Source: Streptosporangiaceae bacterium (GTDB lineage Bacteria; Actinomycetota; Actinomycetes; Streptosporangiales; Streptosporangiaceae). Taken from it: DNA of 7,147 nucleotides. Shown here one piece after another: positions 6,321-7,147 of this stretch. Position numbers and translations under genes: made by a program. The notes beneath the pieces were generated by a model. The model was not told the DNA's origin, ran no database searches, and saw only the letters and a list, made by a program, of their open reading frames with translations. Each line of letters starts with the position of its first letter. Within the stretch, counting starts at the first letter, position 1. The stretch is taken from positions 1 through 7,147 of the forward strand of contig JASHXW010000139.1 in assembly GCA_030043395.1 (NCBI GenBank), written 5' to 3'.

Positions 6321-6328
6321 GAAGGAAG
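6320..6328 (+). promoter_or_regulatory. Ribosome binding site of the LLM oxidoreductase gene
   Basis: GGAAGGAAG ends six bases before GTG 6335 and decides this start over the in-frame ATG six codons downstream. Confidence 0.7.
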
Positions 6329-6334
6329 TTCACC

Positions 6335-7147
6335 GTGCCAGATCGCACTGTCATGTTCGGCGTCGGGCTAGGCGCATGGAATGGCGCGGATGTCAGTAGC
6401 GCCGGTGAGGCCGTCCAACTGGTCACGCAGGCAGACCGCGACAACCTGGATCTGTTCACCGTCGCCGACCATCCGTATTTCGGCGCGAAGCTCGATGCGT
6501 ACGCACTGCTCGGCTTCCTGCTTGGCCAGACCGGCCACATCACTGGAGCCGTCACGGTCACGAACCTGCCCAGCCGGCCGGCGCCGGTCCTAGCCCGCAC
6601 GGTAACGTCGCTGTCCGCTCTTTCCGGCGGCAGGGTCGTGCTCGGCATCGGCGCGGGGGCAATCTGGGACATGATCGCGAACCTGGGGGTACCCCGGCTG
6701 GGCCCCGGGGCCGCGGTACGCGCCATGGCAGAGGCGATCACGCTGGTCCGGGAACTGTCCGGAGGCGGCGAGCCCGTGACCTTTGACGGGGAGTTCTACC
6801 AGGTGTCGGGCCTGGACCCGGCGAATGTCGCGGCGCCGCCGATCTGGACGGGCTCGGTGGGACCGCACTCGCTAGCGGTCACCGGACGGCTGGCTGACGG
6901 GTGGGTGCCGCCAGGCGGCTCGGACTGGCTGGCCCCGATGTACCGCGAGAAGCGGCCCGTTATCGACGAGGCCGCGCGCGCGGCGGGCCGGGACCCGGCG
7001 GACATCATCGACGTCTTCAATTTCGGCGGCCAGATCACGGCCGAGCCGCTTGCTGCCACCCGCGGCGAGGACGGGCGCTGGATCGGCGGGTCCGTCCAGC
7101 AGTGGGTCGACGAGCTCACTGCCGCTGTCCTCGAGCACGGCGCGGGC
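6335..7147 (+). CDS. LLM class F420-type oxidoreductase (3' end outside window)
   Basis: 271 codons are visible, with no stop. This is a TIM-barrel luciferase-like monooxygenase/F420-dependent reductase. Supporting motifs are VADHPY (43-48), SLSALSGGRVVLGIGAG (92-108, the classic glycine-rich LLM segment), and PPIWTGSVGPHSLAVTGRLADGW (168-190). Family members are usually about 290-330 residues, so perhaps 20-60 are missing. F420 rather than FMN is inferred from the actinobacterial context and motif style; the sequence does not prove it. The substrate is unknown. It is divergent from iolC across a 91-base gap with two dyads, so shared control with inositol genes is possible. The start is GTG 6335. 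Confidence 0.85.
   Translation, partial: MPDRTVMFGVGLGAWNGADVSSAGEAVQLVTQADRDNLDLFTVADHPYFGAKLDAYALLGFLLGQTGHITGAVTVTNLPSRPAPVLARTVTSLSALSGGRVVLGIGAGAIWDMIANLGVPRLGPGAAVRAMAEAITLVRELSGGGEPVTFDGEFYQVSGLDPANVAAPPIWTGSVGPHSLAVTGRLADGWVPPGGSDWLAPMYREKRPVIDEAARAAGRDPADIIDVFNFGGQITAEPLAATRGEDGRWIGGSVQQWVDELTAAVLEHGAG

Overview
The window is GC-rich throughout, with strong G/C bias at third codon positions, tightly packed genes and a divergently read LLM-class (luciferase-like, F420-type) oxidoreductase. Together with a GlnA-like glutamine synthetase, this points to an actinobacterium. I cannot name the genus.

Layout, right to left. On the minus strand lies a compact myo-inositol catabolic operon. 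It runs iolC (5-dehydro-2-deoxygluconokinase, 6243-5272), iolB (5-deoxy-glucuronate isomerase, 5275-4328), iolD (ThDP-dependent trihydroxycyclohexanedione hydrolase, 4331-2454) and then a PLP-dependent D-threonine-aldolase-like gene (2457-1441). Each of the three junctions is a 4-base stop/start overlap (ATGA, ATGA, GTGA), so the four genes are very probably co-transcribed and translationally coupled. After a 152-base gap with a possible promoter and a dyad comes a glutamine synthetase family gene (start 1288) that runs off the left edge. On the plus strand an LLM-family oxidoreductase starts at 6335, diverges from iolC and runs off the right edge. The 91-base iolC/LLM gap holds two separate dyads. 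One of them contains a site matching the IolR consensus known from Corynebacterium glutamicum.

How the genes work together: IolD opens the ring of trihydroxycyclohexanedione to 5-deoxy-glucuronate, IolB isomerises it to 2-deoxy-5-keto-gluconate, and IolC phosphorylates that product. The first steps (IolG, IolE) and last steps (IolJ, IolA) are not in the window. The coupled D-threonine-aldolase-like enzyme is not part of the textbook pathway and is the main functional puzzle of the operon.

The most unusual object is the glutamine synthetase. Its reading frame contains the N-terminal catalytic half (metal-binding E-x-E to the G-N-G-G-H loop) twice in tandem and in frame, as two copies of 150 residues at a 166-residue offset with 110/150 identical positions. 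Third-position base use shifts at the junction. This looks like a fusion between two diverged paralogues, by recombination between tandem genes or by chimeric assembly. The sequence alone does not decide which.
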